Below are positions 5,448 through 6,364 of a DNA stretch of 6,364 nt, one piece after another; position 1 is the first letter of the stretch; each line of letters begins with the position of its first letter. The stretch is from Nitrospirota bacterium (GTDB lineage: Bacteria > Nitrospirota > JAOUDF01), in contig JAOUDF010000144.1 in NCBI GenBank assembly GCA_029859385.1, positions 1-6,364 on the forward strand. Direction: 5' to 3'. Position numbers and translations under genes: made by a program. The notes beneath the pieces are model-generated. The model ran no database searches, was not told the DNA's origin, and saw only the letters and a program-made list of their open reading frames with translations.

Positions 5448-6364
5448 ATGAATAAACTAACTGCCTTTTTGATGTGCTGTGCTCTGCTGGTGATGACAGT
5501 ACTCTCTGCTCCCCTGGCCGGGGCCGATGAGATCGGCGTCCTGCGGGACGAGATTCGAAAACAACAGGAGCTTCTGATCAAACAGCAGCAGGCCATGGAC
5601 CAGCTTCTCATGAAGCTCAGGGAACTGGAAGAAAAACAGAAGTCGTACGAAAACACCCAGAAGACGCTGGTAGACAAGGCGAAGACCATGGAGGAGTCAC
5701 AGGTCGAAGATCGTGATATGGCAACCCAGGCATTACGGGACCTCCGTTCCCGCTACGGGATAAATCTCTCGGCCTTCGGCGACCTCACCTATTCCACTCA
5801 CAGCAGGGAGCGGGCCAACGACAGCTTTTCCATCGGCGAGTTCAGCCTCTACTCGACGGCTCACTACGGCGACAGGCTCAGCTTCCTTGCTGAGATCGAA
5901 GTGGAGATGGAAGAGGATGAGACGGGAATCGAGATGGAGCGTATCTGGGTGGGGTATACCTTTGACGACCACCTGACGATCCGGGGCGGTAAGCATAACT
6001 CAGCCCTGGGCTACTGGAACAAGACCTACCATCGGGGAAAGCAGCTGTTCAATACTATCGACAGGCCTTTCTTCCTCGTGTCGGAGCATGAAGGAAGCAT
6101 CTTGCCGCTTCATATCGTCGGCCTTGAGTTTGAAGGCTCGTTTCAGTCAAGGATGGGAAGGCTGAAGTATGAGTTCGAGATAGGGAATGGCCCCGGTATC
6201 GACCCGGTAAAGAAACAGCATCCGAATAATTACTCCGACGACAACAATTCCAAGCAGGTGGTCCTGAGGTTGTCGACTCGTCCTGCAATCGCCGAGTGGC
6301 TCAACCTGGGTGTCTTCGGTACCACTTACGAGGTGAAAACCACGGAGAAGAAGCACCTGCGACA
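5448..6364 (+). CDS. Outer-membrane beta-barrel porin with N-terminal coiled coil, 3' end outside window
   Basis: An open frame of 305 codons without a stop runs off the right edge. Residues 1-26 are a signal peptide (MNKLTAF, hydrophobic core, APLAGA before Asp27). Residues 29-100 form a coiled coil with a heptad run L32, I36, Q39, L43, Q46, M50, L53, L57, L60, Q64, Y67. From about 103 on, alternating polar/aromatic strands typical of a barrel appear, such as GINLSAFGDLTY and FSLYSTAHYGDRLSFLAEIE. The segment at about 178-205 (TIRGGKHNSALGYWN, then KTYHRGKQLFNTIDRP) resembles the loop-and-strand region of trimeric porins of the OprO/OprP or DcaP type. The coiled coil would sit in the periplasm and help trimerise. 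The solute is unknown. The start has AGGGAG at 5438-5443, 4 nt upstream. It is divergent from the MFS gene. Confidence 0.85.
   Translation, partial: MNKLTAFLMCCALLVMTVLSAPLAGADEIGVLRDEIRKQQELLIKQQQAMDQLLMKLRELEEKQKSYENTQKTLVDKAKTMEESQVEDRDMATQALRDLRSRYGINLSAFGDLTYSTHSRERANDSFSIGEFSLYSTAHYGDRLSFLAEIEVEMEEDETGIEMERIWVGYTFDDHLTIRGGKHNSALGYWNKTYHRGKQLFNTIDRPFFLVSEHEGSILPLHIVGLEFEGSFQSRMGRLKYEFEIGNGPGIDPVKKQHPNNYSDDNNSKQVVLRLSTRPAIAEWLNLGVFGTTYEVKTTEKKHLR

Overview
The window looks like a chromosomal stretch from a Gram-negative bacterium. Two predicted secreted or outer-membrane proteins with Sec signal peptides, a sigma-54-like promoter and a dispersed palindromic repeat are all present. The protein style (CoA-binding protein, TPR membrane protein and coiled-coil porin) reminds me of Geobacter and its relatives (Desulfuromonadota). 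That placement is a recollection of style, not a database result.

Layout. Bases 1-110 (minus) hold the first codons of a CoA-binding, YccU-like protein that runs off the left edge. A gene-free stretch (111-428) follows. It contains two 16-bp dyads built from the same arms, a near-consensus sigma-54 promoter and a small hairpin. Next on the plus strand is a 177-residue predicted periplasmic protein (429-962) made of six tandem 22-23 residue repeats, closed by a clear intrinsic terminator (1010-1041).

Three minus-strand genes then lie in a row, in transcription order from the right. First is a 12-TM-type MFS permease (5279-4018), split by a one-base frameshift in a C-run. Second is a membrane-anchored TPR protein (3907-3179) with its own good sigma-70 promoter. 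Third is a full-length ABC-F ribosome-associated ATPase (3055-1049). A 69-bp composite palindromic repeat (3095-3163) lies between the TPR and ABC-F genes.

Divergent from the MFS gene, a plus-strand outer-membrane porin with an N-terminal coiled coil (5448 onward) runs off the right edge. It has no stop codon in the window.

I see no clear joint pathway: the genes look like independent housekeeping and envelope functions. I see no CRISPR array, transposase, tRNA or rRNA. The least explained item is the six-repeat secreted protein and its elaborate upstream region.
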